This document shows positions 40,374 to 49,843 of a stretch of 64,000 bases of DNA, one piece after another (within the stretch, counting starts at the first letter, position 1; each line of letters begins with the position of its first letter). Source of the stretch: CAVWNR01 sp963756525 (GTDB taxonomy: Bacteria > Actinomycetota > Actinomycetes > Mycobacteriales > Jatrophihabitantaceae); NCBI GenBank assembly GCA_963756525.1, contig CAVWNR010000009.1:1178001-1242000 (forward strand), read 5' to 3'. A program made the position numbers and the translations under genes. Below the pieces are notes generated by a model. It was not told the origin of the DNA. It saw only the letters and a program-made list of their open reading frames with translations, and searched no databases.

Positions 40374-42194
40374 TTACCCGGACTTGGTCGCGGTGGAGGT
40401 GCTGCCAAGGGTCGGCGTTGCGGTGCCGGTCGGGGTCGGCGTCGGGGTCGGGGTCGGTGTCGGGGTCGGCGTCGGGGTGGGCGGCACATACTGAGCCACC
40501 GTCAGCGTGATCGTCGTCGTCGGCGGCCACTGGCTGCTCGCCCCGCCGGACGGGTTCTGGTCGATCACGATGCCGTCCTGGGCCTGGTTCTGCGTGACCT
40601 GCTGCTGGACGTGCACCTGGGAGAACCCGGCCTGGTTCAGCTTGTTCCGCGCGTCGTCGACGGTCATCTTCCGAACGTCCGGGAGCACGATCTTGCCGGT
40701 GGACGTGGTGAGCGTGACCGTCGCCCCGGTGGGCTCGAGGCTGAACGCGGGCGGGTCCTGGGAGAGCACGGTGCCGGCAGCCGCGGCGTTCGGCTGCTGC
40801 ACCTGCTTCACCCTGAACCCCTTACCGACCAGTGCGTTGCTGGCGTCGGCGAACTGCAGGCCCGAGACGTTCGGCACCTGGGTGGTGGGGATCGCGTACG
40901 TCGTGTACGTGATCACCGTCCCCTTCTGTTCCTTCGTGCCGGGCGCCGGGTCCTGGGTGCAGACGCTGCCGACCGCGACCTTCGCCACCGCGCACTTGGC
41001 CGCGTTCGGCGGCGTCCCGGCCGGCGGCTGGAAGTCCTGCTGCTGCAGGAGCTGGTTGGCCTCGGCCGGAGTCTTGCCGATGATGCTCGGCACCGCGTAC
41101 GTCTTGGCCTTGTCGGACTTGCCGAGGGTGACGATCGCCCACGCGCCGGCGCCGATCACCAGCAGCAGCGCGACCACCACGGCGGTCCAGATGATCGCGT
41201 TCCGGCGGCCATGGTGCTCATCCTCGGCCGGCTGCCCGTCGGACCCGGTCGTCGGCGGCCCGCCGGCCGTCGCAGCCACGGGAACCCGCGAGATCAGCTG
41301 GGTCTTCTCCGCGTCGGTAAGCACGGCTTCGGCCTCGATTGGCTGGTTGGCCAGGGCACGCTGCAGGTCGGCGCGCATCTCGCCGGCGGACTGGTAGCGG
41401 TTGAGCGGGTTCTTGGCCAGCGCCTTCATCACGATCGAGTCCAGCGCGCGTGGCACGGCAGGGTTCACCGAGGACGGCGCGGGCGCGGTCTCCCGGACGT
41501 GCTGGTAGGCCACCGCCACCGGGGAGTCCCCACTGAACGGCGGGTGTCCGGTGACCAGTTCGTAGAGCAGGCAGGCGACCGAGTAGACGTCCGAGCGGGC
41601 GTCGACGGTCTCGCCGCGGGCCTGCTCCGGCGACAGGTACTGTGCGGTGCCGATTACGGCCGCGGTCTGGGTCACCGTCGCCGCGTTGTCCGACAGCGCG
41701 CGAGCGATGCCGAAGTCCATCACCTTTACCGCGCCGGTGTTGGTGATCATCACGTTCGCCGGCTTGACGTCACGGTGCACGATGCCGTTGCGATGGCTGA
41801 AATCCAGCGCGGCGCAGACATTGGAGACGATCTCCATCGCGCGCCGCGGCGGCAGCGGGCCCTCGGCCTTGAGAACGTCGCGCAGCGTGCGCCCCTCGAC
41901 GTACTCCATCACGATGAACGGCAATGGACCGTCGGTGCCGTCGACGCGGATGCCGTCCTCGCCGGTGTCATAGACCGCGACGATGGATGGGTGGTTGAGC
42001 CCGGCCGCGGCTTGCGCCTCGCGGCGGAAACGGTTGAGGAACGTCTGGTCGCGGGCCAGATCGGGGCGGAGCACCTTGATCGCGACCTCGCGGCCGAGGC
42101 GGACGTCGCGGCCGATATGCACCTCCGCCATGCCGCCGTAGCCGATGAGCTCACCCAGCTCGTATCGGCCACCGACCACTCGTGGCGTCGTCAT
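40374..42194 (-). CDS. pknB: Serine/threonine protein kinase with PASTA domains
   Basis: 606 residues. The kinase domain has a glycine loop GELIGYGGMAEVHIG, Lys40, HRDVKPAN (Asp142) and DFG (160-162). A juxtamembrane segment and one helix (about 337-358) lead to three PASTA repeats outside the cell (starting near YAVPSIIG, TQVPNVSG and IVLPDVRK) and a (TP)n tail. Mycobacterial PknB has four PASTA repeats, so this one is shorter. It senses muropeptides or lipid II and phosphorylates cell-wall regulators, including the FHA proteins of this operon. It is the last gene of the operon. Confidence 0.95.
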   Translation of the reverse strand: MTTPRVVGGRYELGELIGYGGMAEVHIGRDVRLGREVAIKVLRPDLARDQTFLNRFRREAQAAAGLNHPSIVAVYDTGEDGIRVDGTDGPLPFIVMEYVEGRTLRDVLKAEGPLPPRRAMEIVSNVCAALDFSHRNGIVHRDVKPANVMITNTGAVKVMDFGIARALSDNAATVTQTAAVIGTAQYLSPEQARGETVDARSDVYSVACLLYELVTGHPPFSGDSPVAVAYQHVRETAPAPSSVNPAVPRALDSIVMKALAKNPLNRYQSAGEMRADLQRALANQPIEAEAVLTDAEKTQLISRVPVAATAGGPPTTGSDGQPAEDEHHGRRNAIIWTAVVVALLLVIGAGAWAIVTLGKSDKAKTYAVPSIIGKTPAEANQLLQQQDFQPPAGTPPNAAKCAVAKVAVGSVCTQDPAPGTKEQKGTVITYTTYAIPTTQVPNVSGLQFADASNALVGKGFRVKQVQQPNAAAAGTVLSQDPPAFSLEPTGATVTLTTSTGKIVLPDVRKMTVDDARNKLNQAGFSQVHVQQQVTQNQAQDGIVIDQNPSGGASSQWPPTTTITLTVAQYVPPTPTPTPTPTPTPTPTPTGTATPTLGSTSTATKSG

Positions 42195-42225
42195 CGATCG
42201 TCCTCACTCACCGCGTGTTTCTGCG

Positions 42226-43701
42226 TCATCTCATGTCCTGCAGGTAAGCATTCATGACATCGCGTGCGATCGGGGCAGCGGCCTCACCACCCGCGCTCTC
42301 GCTGCCGGTCACCCCCGCGTTCTCCAGAACGACCGCCACCGCAATGGGATGCACCGGGTCAGCCGCGAACCCGATGAACCACGCGTGTGGCGCCTTGAGG
42401 TAGTTGCCGTTCGCGTCGACCGGGCCGTTGTCGGCCGTGCCGGTCTTGCCGCCGACCGTGACGCCGGGGATCTGCGCGCGCTGGCCGGTGCCGTTCGTGA
42501 CGACGTGCACCATCATCGTCTGCAGCTCCTTGTCGAGATCCGGCGGGAGCACCGGCGGGCCGAACGACTTCGGCTTGGTGTTCGACAGCACTGACAGGTT
42601 CGGCGCCCGCTCCTGCTGCACGAGGTAAGGATTCATCAGCACGCCGTTGTTCTCGACGGCCGCGGCGATCATGGCGGCGGCCATCGGCGTCACCTGCACA
42701 TTGCGCTGGCCGATGCTCGCCTGCCCCAGCGCGGACTGGTCGGGAATGGCGCCCAGCGTCGAGCGGGCGACGGTGAGCGGCACCTGCATCGGCTGGTCGT
42801 TGACGCCGAACAGCGCCGCCTCCTGCCGCAGTGCTTGCTGTCCCACCCGGATCCCCAGCCCGGCGAAGGCCGTGTTGCAGGAGATGGTCAGTGCGTCGTC
42901 CATCGAGTCGGTCTTGCCGTTGCCGCAGCTCTCGCCGCCGAAGTTGCGCATGGTGCCGCCGTCGGGCAGCGGGAGGACGGTCGGCGCGGGCACCTGGTCG
43001 GAAGGCTTGACCCCGTCCTTGAGCGCCGCGGCGGCAACGACCACCTTGAAGATCGACCCGGGTGGGTAGCTCGACTCCATCGACCGGTTGAGCAGCGGCT
43101 GGGACGGGTCGGCGTTGAGCTTGTTGTAGGAGCCGAGCACGTCATCGGCGTTGTGTGAGCTGAGCAGGTTCGGGTCATAGGACGGCGAGCTGGCCGCGGC
43201 GAGGATCGCGCCCGTCGACGGGTCGAGCGCGACCACGGCGCCGCGCCGACCGCCGAGGCCCTTGAACGCAGCCTGCTGGGCCGCTTTGTCGACGGTGAGC
43301 GTGACGCTGCCGCCCTGCGAGTTTCGCCCGGTCAGTAGGTCGGCCAGCCGCGAGCCGAACAGCCGGCTGTCGGTGCCGGAGAGCACACCGTTCTCGGCCT
43401 CCTCCAGGCCGGTCGAGCTGAACAGCGAGAAGTAGCCGGTCAGCGGCGCGTACAGCTGGCCCTCTGGATACTTGCGCAGATACTTCAGCTCGTCGCTGGT
43501 GGCCACCGACTCGGCGACCGGCGTGCCCTGCACGATGATCTGCCCCCGCGGCCGGGCGTACTCGTTGAGCAGCGCCCGCCGGTTGCCCGGATGGTTGCCG
43601 TACGCATCACCCTTGACGACCTGGACGAAGTTGAGGTTGACGAAGAGCGCGGCCAGGAGCACGCCGACCGCGACGGCGACCCGCCTGATCTGCCGATTCA
43701 T
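42226..43701 (-). CDS. pbpA: Class B penicillin-binding protein, transpeptidase
   Basis: 491 residues. One N-terminal helix precedes the dimerisation domain. The transpeptidase has SxxK in PPGSIFKVV, SxN in TISCNTAFA and KTG in GGKTGTADNG. It cross-links septal or elongation peptidoglycan together with RodA, whose stop codon it overlaps (ATGA at 43698-43701). The order rodA-pbpA-pknB follows the mycobacterial operon except that pknA is absent between pbpA and pknB. Confidence 0.95.
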   Translation of the reverse strand: MNRQIRRVAVAVGVLLAALFVNLNFVQVVKGDAYGNHPGNRRALLNEYARPRGQIIVQGTPVAESVATSDELKYLRKYPEGQLYAPLTGYFSLFSSTGLEEAENGVLSGTDSRLFGSRLADLLTGRNSQGGSVTLTVDKAAQQAAFKGLGGRRGAVVALDPSTGAILAAASSPSYDPNLLSSHNADDVLGSYNKLNADPSQPLLNRSMESSYPPGSIFKVVVAAAALKDGVKPSDQVPAPTVLPLPDGGTMRNFGGESCGNGKTDSMDDALTISCNTAFAGLGIRVGQQALRQEAALFGVNDQPMQVPLTVARSTLGAIPDQSALGQASIGQRNVQVTPMAAAMIAAAVENNGVLMNPYLVQQERAPNLSVLSNTKPKSFGPPVLPPDLDKELQTMMVHVVTNGTGQRAQIPGVTVGGKTGTADNGPVDANGNYLKAPHAWFIGFAADPVHPIAVAVVLENAGVTGSESAGGEAAAPIARDVMNAYLQDMR

Positions 43702-45098
43702 CCGATGACCTCCGTGGCGGCCGCCCGCGTCGACGGCGCGGCCGGCCTCGGCGCATTCGGCCGGCGGGCCGCGTCGGAGACCCGCAGCAGCAGCGCGACG
43801 AGCGCGTAGTTGGCCAGCAGCGACGACCCGCCGTAGGAGAGGAACGGCGTGGTGAGGCCGGTCTCGGGCAGCAGCCGGCTCACCCCGGCGCCGACGACGA
43901 ACAGCTGCAGCCCGACCGAAAACGCCAACCCGGTGGCGAGCAGCTTGCCGAACGCGTCCCGCACGCCGAGCCCTGCCGCGAATCCGCGCGAAATCACCAG
44001 CGCGTAGATCACCAGCAAAGCCACTAGCCCGAACAGGCCGAGCTCCTCACCGAACGAGGAGATGATGAAGTCCGTCGCCGGCAGCGGCACCAGCTCGGGG
44101 TGGCCGGCGCCGAGCCCGGTGCCGAAGATGCCGCCGGTGCCCAAGCCGAACAGCGCCTGGCTGACCTGGTAGCCGATGCCCTCGCTGTGCTGGAACACGT
44201 GCAGCCAGACGGTGACCCGCTCCTGCACCGTCGAGAAGATCTTGTAGGCGACATACGCGCCGCCGGCGAAGAGCAGCAGCCCGACTATCACCCAGCTGAC
44301 CCGCTCGGTGGCCACGTACAGCAGCACGATGAAGATGCCGTAGAACATCAGCGAGGTGCCGAGGTCGTGGCCGCGGATGAGTACGCCGATGCAGAACAGC
44401 CACGCGACGAGCAGCGGGCCGAGGTCGCGGCCGCGCGGGAAGTCGATGCCCAGGATGCGCCGGCCGGCGAGGGAGAGCACGTCACGCTTCATGACCAGGT
44501 ACGCCGCGGCGAAGATGGTCAGCAGGATCTTGGCGAACTCCGCCGGCTGGAGGGAGAAGCCGGCCAGCCGGATCCAGATGCGCGCCCCGTTGATCTCACT
44601 GAACCGGGCCGGCAGCACGGCCGGGAGGATGAGCAGGATGAGCCCGATCAGGGCGAGCGTGTAGGCGTAGCGCTGTAGCACTCGGTGGTCGCGAACGATC
44701 AGCAGGATGGCGACGAAGAGCGCCAACCCGAACGCCGTCCAGACGACCTGCGTCGGCGCGGCCGCGCCGGTGTAGGTGCCGATGCCCTCCTTGGCTTGCT
44801 GCTGTATGCCGAGGTCGATGCGGTGGATCATCACCAGGCCGAGCCCGTTGAGCAGCACCACGCACGGGAGCAGCAGCGGGTCGGCGTACGGCGCCACCCG
44901 TCGCACGACCAGGTGCGCGATCAGCCCGGCGATGAGCGGCACCGCGCCGTAGCTGGCCGCGTGGATGCCGACATGCCCGAACCGGGTCGCCTCGACGACG
45001 GCCTCGGCGGCGACCGTGATCAGCACCGCGAACAGCAGCATGGCGAGCTCGACCCCGCGCCGGGTCCGCACACGCACCTGCGCGGTCTGCACAGCCAT
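43698..45098 (-). CDS. rodA: SEDS peptidoglycan glycosyltransferase RodA/FtsW family
   Basis: 466 residues from ATG 45098, one base shared with the pstP stop (TGATG). About ten to twelve hydrophobic helices are present. PAEFAKILLTIFAAAYL, GHDLGTSLMFYGIFIVLLYVA and the C-terminal LLPETGLTTPFLSYGGSSLLANY are the SEDS signature. It polymerises lipid II in partnership with the adjacent class B PBP. A longer frame upstream exists but lies inside pstP. Confidence 0.95.
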   Translation of the reverse strand: MAVQTAQVRVRTRRGVELAMLLFAVLITVAAEAVVEATRFGHVGIHAASYGAVPLIAGLIAHLVVRRVAPYADPLLLPCVVLLNGLGLVMIHRIDLGIQQQAKEGIGTYTGAAAPTQVVWTAFGLALFVAILLIVRDHRVLQRYAYTLALIGLILLILPAVLPARFSEINGARIWIRLAGFSLQPAEFAKILLTIFAAAYLVMKRDVLSLAGRRILGIDFPRGRDLGPLLVAWLFCIGVLIRGHDLGTSLMFYGIFIVLLYVATERVSWVIVGLLLFAGGAYVAYKIFSTVQERVTVWLHVFQHSEGIGYQVSQALFGLGTGGIFGTGLGAGHPELVPLPATDFIISSFGEELGLFGLVALLVIYALVISRGFAAGLGVRDAFGKLLATGLAFSVGLQLFVVGAGVSRLLPETGLTTPFLSYGGSSLLANYALVALLLRVSDAARRPNAPRPAAPSTRAAATEVIG

Positions 45099-46471
45099 CA
45101 CGCCACCCGGCAATTCACGCCAGGCACGAAGACGTGCGTCGGGGCGGGCGGCGTCGGTTTGTGCGTCGGCGTCGGATGGGGGGAGGAGCGCGCGGTGCTC
45201 TTGCCGGTCGGCCGCGCGGTGGCCGTCGCCGCCGGATGCGGCGTGGCGGCCGACGGGGTCGCGGTCGGCGTACCGCTCGGCGCGTCGGCAGCCGATCGGG
45301 GGCAGACCGGCAGCCGTTGATCCCGCAGCGTGCTGACGATGCGCTGTGCGTCGTTCAGACTGTGCGCCGTGATACCCGACTCGACCTGGTTCTGCGCCGC
45401 CACATTGAGGTCGTTGACCTTGATGTCGCTGTTCTGCGTGACGTTGTAGAACCGCACCGGGCCGAACTCGGAGTTGACGCCGCGGAAGATCGCCACCTCG
45501 CTGCCGTCCCGCCCGACGAAGTACTGAGTCTGCGTCCACGCGTAGAACGCGGTCATCCCGCCGACGAGCACGACGAGGACGGCCAGCGCGGTGAGCCCCG
45601 TGCGCAACCAACGGCGGCGGCGGCGTGGCGGGGCGTCCTCGTCGGTGGCCGCGCTGGTCATCCGGGCGGCGCGCTCGGCCGGACTGTCCTCGCCGGGCTC
45701 ACGCGTGGCCGGGTCGACGAAGGCGCCGGCGATCACCGGGACGTCGTCGCCGAAGTCGGCGTCGACCACGTCCGCGACGATGACCGTGACGTTGTCGGGA
45801 CCGCCACCGCGCAGCGCCAGCTCGACCAGGCGGTCCGCCGCCTCCTGCGCGTTGCCCTCGCGCAGCGTCTCGGAGATCGTCGACGCGGTCACGACGTCGC
45901 TGAGCCCGTCGGTGCACAGCAGGTACCGGTCGCCGGCGCGTGCCTCGCGGATCGACACGTCCGGCTCGACGTCGCTGCCCATCAAGGCGCGCAGGATCAC
46001 CGACTTGCGGGGATGGTGCGACGCCTCATCCGGGGTCAGCCGGCCGGAGTCGACCAGCGACTGCACGTAGGTGTCGTCGTGGGTGATCTGCGCGAGGGCG
46101 TCGCCGCGCAGCAGGTAGGCCCGCGAGTCGCCGACGTGCACCAGACCCACGCGTGCGCCGGTGAAGCGCAGAGCGGTGAGCGTCGTGCCCATGCCGTCGA
46201 GGTCGCCATCGCTCTCGATCGCGTCGGCGATGCCGTTGTTGGCCTCGACCACGGCCTCGCGCAGCGCCGCGAGTAGGTCGCCGGGCGGGCGGTCCTCGTC
46301 GAGCCGCTCCATCGCGCCGATCACCAGCTTGCTGGCGACCTCGCCGGCGGCGTGCCCGCCCATCCCGTCTGCGATTGCCAGCAGCCGCGGACCGGCGTAC
46401 ACCGAGTCCTCGTTGTTGCCGCGCACCAGGCCGCGGTCCGAACGCACCGCGTAGCGCAGGGTCAGCGTCAC
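45098..46471 (-). CDS. pstP: PP2C-family serine/threonine phosphatase
   Basis: 457 residues from GTG 46471. The catalytic domain carries the PP2C metal motifs RGNNEDSVY, LLAIADGMGGHAAGE, LVHVGDSRAYLLRGD, LLCTDGLSDVV and GGPDNVTVIVADVV. One transmembrane helix (about 290-312) and an extracytoplasmic domain with a Thr/Pro/Ser tail follow. It reverses PknB phosphorylation. It is co-transcribed with rodA. Confidence 0.95.
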   Translation of the reverse strand: MTLTLRYAVRSDRGLVRGNNEDSVYAGPRLLAIADGMGGHAAGEVASKLVIGAMERLDEDRPPGDLLAALREAVVEANNGIADAIESDGDLDGMGTTLTALRFTGARVGLVHVGDSRAYLLRGDALAQITHDDTYVQSLVDSGRLTPDEASHHPRKSVILRALMGSDVEPDVSIREARAGDRYLLCTDGLSDVVTASTISETLREGNAQEAADRLVELALRGGGPDNVTVIVADVVDADFGDDVPVIAGAFVDPATREPGEDSPAERAARMTSAATDEDAPPRRRRRWLRTGLTALAVLVVLVGGMTAFYAWTQTQYFVGRDGSEVAIFRGVNSEFGPVRFYNVTQNSDIKVNDLNVAAQNQVESGITAHSLNDAQRIVSTLRDQRLPVCPRSAADAPSGTPTATPSAATPHPAATATARPTGKSTARSSPHPTPTHKPTPPAPTHVFVPGVNCRVA

Positions 46472-46511
46472 TGGCTGGTCTCCTGCTTCGCGTCATGCGC
46501 TGTCGCAGCCC

Positions 46512-46985
46512 TCATCGCAGCTCGAGCACCGTCTTGCCGATGCGCACCGGCACCCCGATCTCGAGCGGCGTCGGCCCGTCCAGGCGCCGCTGACCGTAGT
46601 AGGTGCCGTTCGTCGAGCCGAGGTCCTCGACGAACCAGACGCCGTCCTGCAGGCTGATCCGCGCGTGGCGCGTGCTGGCGTAGTCGTCGGTGAGCACGAG
46701 CGTGCTGTCGTTCGCCCGGCCGATGAGCACCGGCGCGCCGCTGAGTCCCACCCGGGTTCCGGTGAGGCTCCCTTCGGTGACCACGAGGTGGGACGCTCCG
46801 CGCGGCGTCGGCGGCGGGGTGGCGGGCTGCCGTCCGCGGCGCCGCGCCGGCGGCGGGACGGAGACGCGGGGCTGCCCGCTCGCCCGCAGGTCGCTGCGGA
46901 CCACGCGGATCGCGGCGAGGACGAACAGCCAGAGCAGCGCGAGGAACCCGAACCGCATCAGCTGCAGCGCCAGTGGTGAGTTCAC
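46512..46985 (-). CDS. fhaB: FHA domain protein FhaB/FipA type
   Basis: 157 residues from GTG 46985. An N-terminal helix (about 8-28) anchors the protein, a basic linker follows, and the C-terminal FHA domain contains VLIGRANDSTLVLTDDYASTRHARI and DLGSTNGTYYG, the phosphothreonine-binding loops. In mycobacteria it links PknA/PknB signalling to the divisome. The position between fhaA and pstP is conserved. Confidence 0.93.
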   Translation of the reverse strand: MNSPLALQLMRFGFLALLWLFVLAAIRVVRSDLRASGQPRVSVPPPARRRGRQPATPPPTPRGASHLVVTEGSLTGTRVGLSGAPVLIGRANDSTLVLTDDYASTRHARISLQDGVWFVEDLGSTNGTYYGQRRLDGPTPLEIGVPVRIGKTVLELR

Positions 46986-47022
46986 GAGCGCTCACCCTCG
47001 CCGGTCCGGCCAGCGGGCCGGG

Positions 47023-47955
47023 TCACACCGGCTCCTGCTGGAACACCAGCCGGGTGTGCCCGAGCCGGATCACGTCCCCGTGCCGCAGCCGCTGGCTGCC
47101 CACCTCGTGCCCGTTGACGCTCGTGCCGTTGGTCGAGCCGAGGTCGGTGACCGTGGCGGAGTCGCCGTCGAACTGCACGTCGACGTGCCGGCGCGAGACA
47201 CCCTGATCCATCAGCTGCAGGTCCACGTCGGTGCCACGGCCGACCAGGTTGCTGCCTACCCGAAGCTCCAGGCGGCGGTTCGTGCCGTCGACCACCAGCC
47301 GGGCGCGGTGGCGCGGCTGCGCCGTTGCGCGGCCGCCGGGCGGCGGCCCGTACGGCTGGTAGCCGTACTGCGGCTGCCCGCTGTACGGGGGCTGGCCGCT
47401 GTACGGGGGCTGCTCGCCGTAGCGGGGCTGCTGCGCGCCGATCGGCGGCGCGGGCACCGGCACCGGCGGCGGCGCTCCCGCGTCGGCGCGGGCCTCCCCG
47501 TACGGGTGCGCGTACTCACCCGGCGAGGTGCCCGGGACCACCGGCAGCGAGAGCGAGTCGTACGGGCGGCGGCGCGGCGGCGCGGCGGACTCCATGCGCG
47601 ACGCGATGCCGAAGACACCGGTATGCAGCGAGTCGTCGCGCGCCAGGTATACCTCGATGTCGCCGATGGTGTGCCAGCCGTTCTCGTCCAGGTGCTCCTG
47701 GACCAGTTCGGCGAGCGAGTTCGTCAGCTGCGCCTCCCAGGGCATCAGCCGTTCGTAGTCAGACGGGGAGAGCGTGACCCGGTAGCGGTTCGGCGCCAGC
47801 ACGTCGCCGCTGCCCATGACGTTGCGCTTGTCGGTGGCCTCACGCTGCAGCGCCGAGCCGATCTCGACCGGCTCAACCTGGCCCTTGAAGACGCGGGCGA
47901 ACGCCGTGCCGACCAGGGTCTCGAGACGGCGCTCGAATCGCTGGGCCAGGCTCAT
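47023..47955 (-). CDS. fhaA: FhaA: DUF3662 plus FHA domain
   Basis: 310 residues from ATG 47955. The N-terminal DUF3662 domain begins MSLAQRFERRLETLVGTAFARVFKGQ. A Pro/Gln/Tyr/Gly repeat linker (PPYSGQ repeats) connects to the C-terminal FHA domain (VGRGTDVDLQLMDQGVSRRHVDV and DLGSTNGTSVNG). The protein binds phosphorylated PknB and MviN in mycobacteria. It is the first gene of the operon, with tRNA-Leu divergent on its upstream side, as in M. tuberculosis. Confidence 0.95.
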   Translation of the reverse strand: MSLAQRFERRLETLVGTAFARVFKGQVEPVEIGSALQREATDKRNVMGSGDVLAPNRYRVTLSPSDYERLMPWEAQLTNSLAELVQEHLDENGWHTIGDIEVYLARDDSLHTGVFGIASRMESAAPPRRRPYDSLSLPVVPGTSPGEYAHPYGEARADAGAPPPVPVPAPPIGAQQPRYGEQPPYSGQPPYSGQPQYGYQPYGPPPGGRATAQPRHRARLVVDGTNRRLELRVGSNLVGRGTDVDLQLMDQGVSRRHVDVQFDGDSATVTDLGSTNGTSVNGHEVGSQRLRHGDVIRLGHTRLVFQQEPV

Positions 47956-48207
47956 GGCGGCCTCCCTTCTTCGGTCTGTCGGGCCGCGCTCGGCCGCTGG
48001 AAAAATGGCCACGTCAAACCGCCGCGACGGCGTGTACGGTGCCGTGCGGCCAGGACGCGTCCGGACGATGGTACTTGCGCACGCTGGGCGAAGCTGTGAG
48101 GAGCACGGCCCCGGCGGCGGCGAGCTACCGGCGTGCGCCGCCCCGGGCGGCGCGCACGCGCGTGCTAGCCTCAACGACTGCCGTGGCTCACCCGCGGCAG
48201 ACGCTGC

Positions 48208-48290
48208 GGGCAAGTGGCGGAATGGCAGACGCGCACGGTTCAGGTCCGTGTGTCCGTAAGGACGTGGGGGTTCAACTCCCCCCTTGCCCA
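48208..48290 (+). tRNA. tRNA-Leu (anticodon CAG)
   Basis: 83 bases: acceptor GGGCAAG/CTTGCCC with discriminator A, anticodon arm CACGG-TTCAGGT-CCGTG, a long variable arm (TGTCCGTAAGGACG) and T arm GGGGG-TTCAACT-CCCCC. CCA is not encoded. An integrase gene starts 81 bases downstream of its 3' end, so it is the attachment site of the mobile element to the right. Confidence 0.96.
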
Positions 48291-48338
48291 CACTTCTAGG
48301 TACCGGAATCATTGGGCTGTAGCATTTCTCCGGACGAC

Positions 48339-48360
48339 GTGCCCCACCCGTGCCCCACCC
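48339..48360. repeat. Tandem 11-base repeat before the integrase gene
   Basis: GTGCCCCACCC occurs twice back to back (48339-48349, 48350-48360), 49 bases from the tRNA end and 10 bases before the integrase ATG. Such short repeats at an att-int junction can be integrase arm-type or excisionase sites, which would also autoregulate int. Confidence 0.5.
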
Positions 48361-48370
48361 GGAGACCGAA

Positions 48371-49660
48371 ATGGCTCGAATCAGGCGCCGCTCTCGTGCG
48401 GATGGTGGCGTCTCGTACCAGGTGTGCTGGGTGCTCGGTGGGGGTCGCGCGACGGATGGCGCGCGCGAGCAGGCGGAGACATTCACTGACCTCAACCGCG
48501 CGCAAGCGTTCAAGCTTGACGTCGAACATGCGTGTCATCAGTGGCCGGACGGCTGGGTCAGGGGCGAGGGGTACGTCGACCAAGGCGAGGTCGAGCCAAG
48601 CGGGCCGACTGTCGGCGACGTCGCCGACCGGTTCTGGACAGCACTCGATCGTAGGGTTCAGCGTGGCCGGCTGAAGGCGTACACGCTGCACCGGTACAAG
48701 CGGATCTGGGCGCTGCACCTCGAGCCCACGTTCGGGGGCCTCGCGTTCGCGGACGTCACGCTCGCCGATGTCGAGGACTGGGTCGATACCGAGGTAGACG
48801 CAGGCTCATCGGCCAAGTCGATCCGCAACTGGCACGGTCTGCTGCACTCGATCATGGCGTACGGCCAGCAGCGGGAACGGCTACGCGCGGACAACCCATG
48901 CGCCATCACCGAACTGCCCGAGGTCGACCACAAGGCCGCCCGCCAGGTCAGGTTCTTCACCGATACCGAATGGTTTGCGTTTCGGTCGGCCCTCAAGGAC
49001 GACGTCAAGCTGCTCTGCGACTATCTGCTCGCGACCGGCTTGCGCTGGGGCGAGGTGTCCGCCTTGCGCGTCGGCGACCTGCGCATCAATGGCGAAGGCG
49101 AGATCGTGGCGCACGTGGTCCGCGCCTGGTCGGGCCGCGCGCCCGACGATCCAGACCCGATCGACTGGGTGGCGGGCGAAGCCAAAGTCTGGAAACTCGG
49201 GCCGCCGAAGAACAAGCGCTCCCGCTATGTCGTCGTCAGCGGCGGCGTGGCTCGACGCCTCGGCGAGCACATCGCCGGACGCGGAGCGGGCGAGTACGTG
49301 TTCACACGCCGGAAGCAACCGTGGCGTTACGACGGCTTTCACGAAGACCGCTGGAAGCCTGCGTGCAAGGTGGTGGCGTCGAAGATCCCCGGCAAGCGGT
49401 TCACGCCGCACATGTTGCGCCACACCTGCGTGGTTTGGGCCCTCGCGCAAGGCGCGCGCATCGAGCAGGTGAGCGAGATGCTCGGGCACAGCTCCATCCA
49501 GATCACGTACGACATATACGGTGGCCTGCTCGATCTCCGCGACCCGACCGTCGCACGAGCGATGGCCGCAGCCATGGCCGGCACGGCTCGGCTCGCCGCC
49601 GCGGCGGCCGAGTCAGCGGTTGACCACACCCCGGCGGTCGGCACCACTCGCCGTCGCTGA
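48371..49660 (+). CDS. int: Tyrosine recombinase / phage-type integrase
   Basis: 429 residues from ATG 48371 with GGAGA ten bases upstream. An N-terminal arm-binding region and SAM-like core domain (TVGDVADRFWTALDRR) precede the catalytic domain: Arg in LLATGLRWGEVSALRVGDL, HxxR in FTPHMLRHTCVVW, His in LGHSSIQITYDIYG with the nucleophile Tyr in the same motif. It integrates and excises the element at tRNA-Leu. It points away from the tRNA, into the element. Confidence 0.95.
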   Translation: MARIRRRSRADGGVSYQVCWVLGGGRATDGAREQAETFTDLNRAQAFKLDVEHACHQWPDGWVRGEGYVDQGEVEPSGPTVGDVADRFWTALDRRVQRGRLKAYTLHRYKRIWALHLEPTFGGLAFADVTLADVEDWVDTEVDAGSSAKSIRNWHGLLHSIMAYGQQRERLRADNPCAITELPEVDHKAARQVRFFTDTEWFAFRSALKDDVKLLCDYLLATGLRWGEVSALRVGDLRINGEGEIVAHVVRAWSGRAPDDPDPIDWVAGEAKVWKLGPPKNKRSRYVVVSGGVARRLGEHIAGRGAGEYVFTRRKQPWRYDGFHEDRWKPACKVVASKIPGKRFTPHMLRHTCVVWALAQGARIEQVSEMLGHSSIQITYDIYGGLLDLRDPTVARAMAAAMAGTARLAAAAAESAVDHTPAVGTTRRR

Positions 49661-49803
49661 TCGACTCGCGGTCATGCTGTCGATGCCGCGGCACACTCGG
49701 TTCCCTTCGGTGCGCTCATCGGCGCCGCGGCGGTCGGGCACGAAGTCCAAACTTCGATCAACGAGCGCGCCACGAGACGCGGTCCGCATGGGGCCTGGCC
49801 GCG

Positions 49804-49809
49804 ATACCG
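49804..49809 (+). promoter_or_regulatory. Candidate -10 hexamer for the type I R-M operon
   Basis: TACCGT (TANNNT) would start transcription near 49816 and leave a leader of about 28 bases with AGGGG ahead of ATG 49844. All five downstream genes overlap, so this promoter could drive the whole operon. The 183-base gap holds no other feature. Confidence 0.35.
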
Positions 49810-49843
49810 TCCGTGGTGAACGGCGACAACGCTAGGGGTCCGC

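Noticed and set aside
40420..40490. Short tandem repeat (TCGGGG-type) as possible regulatory repeat
   Set aside because: It is the coding repeat for the Thr-Pro tail of PknB; the same kind of tail occurs in PonA at about 11510-11640.
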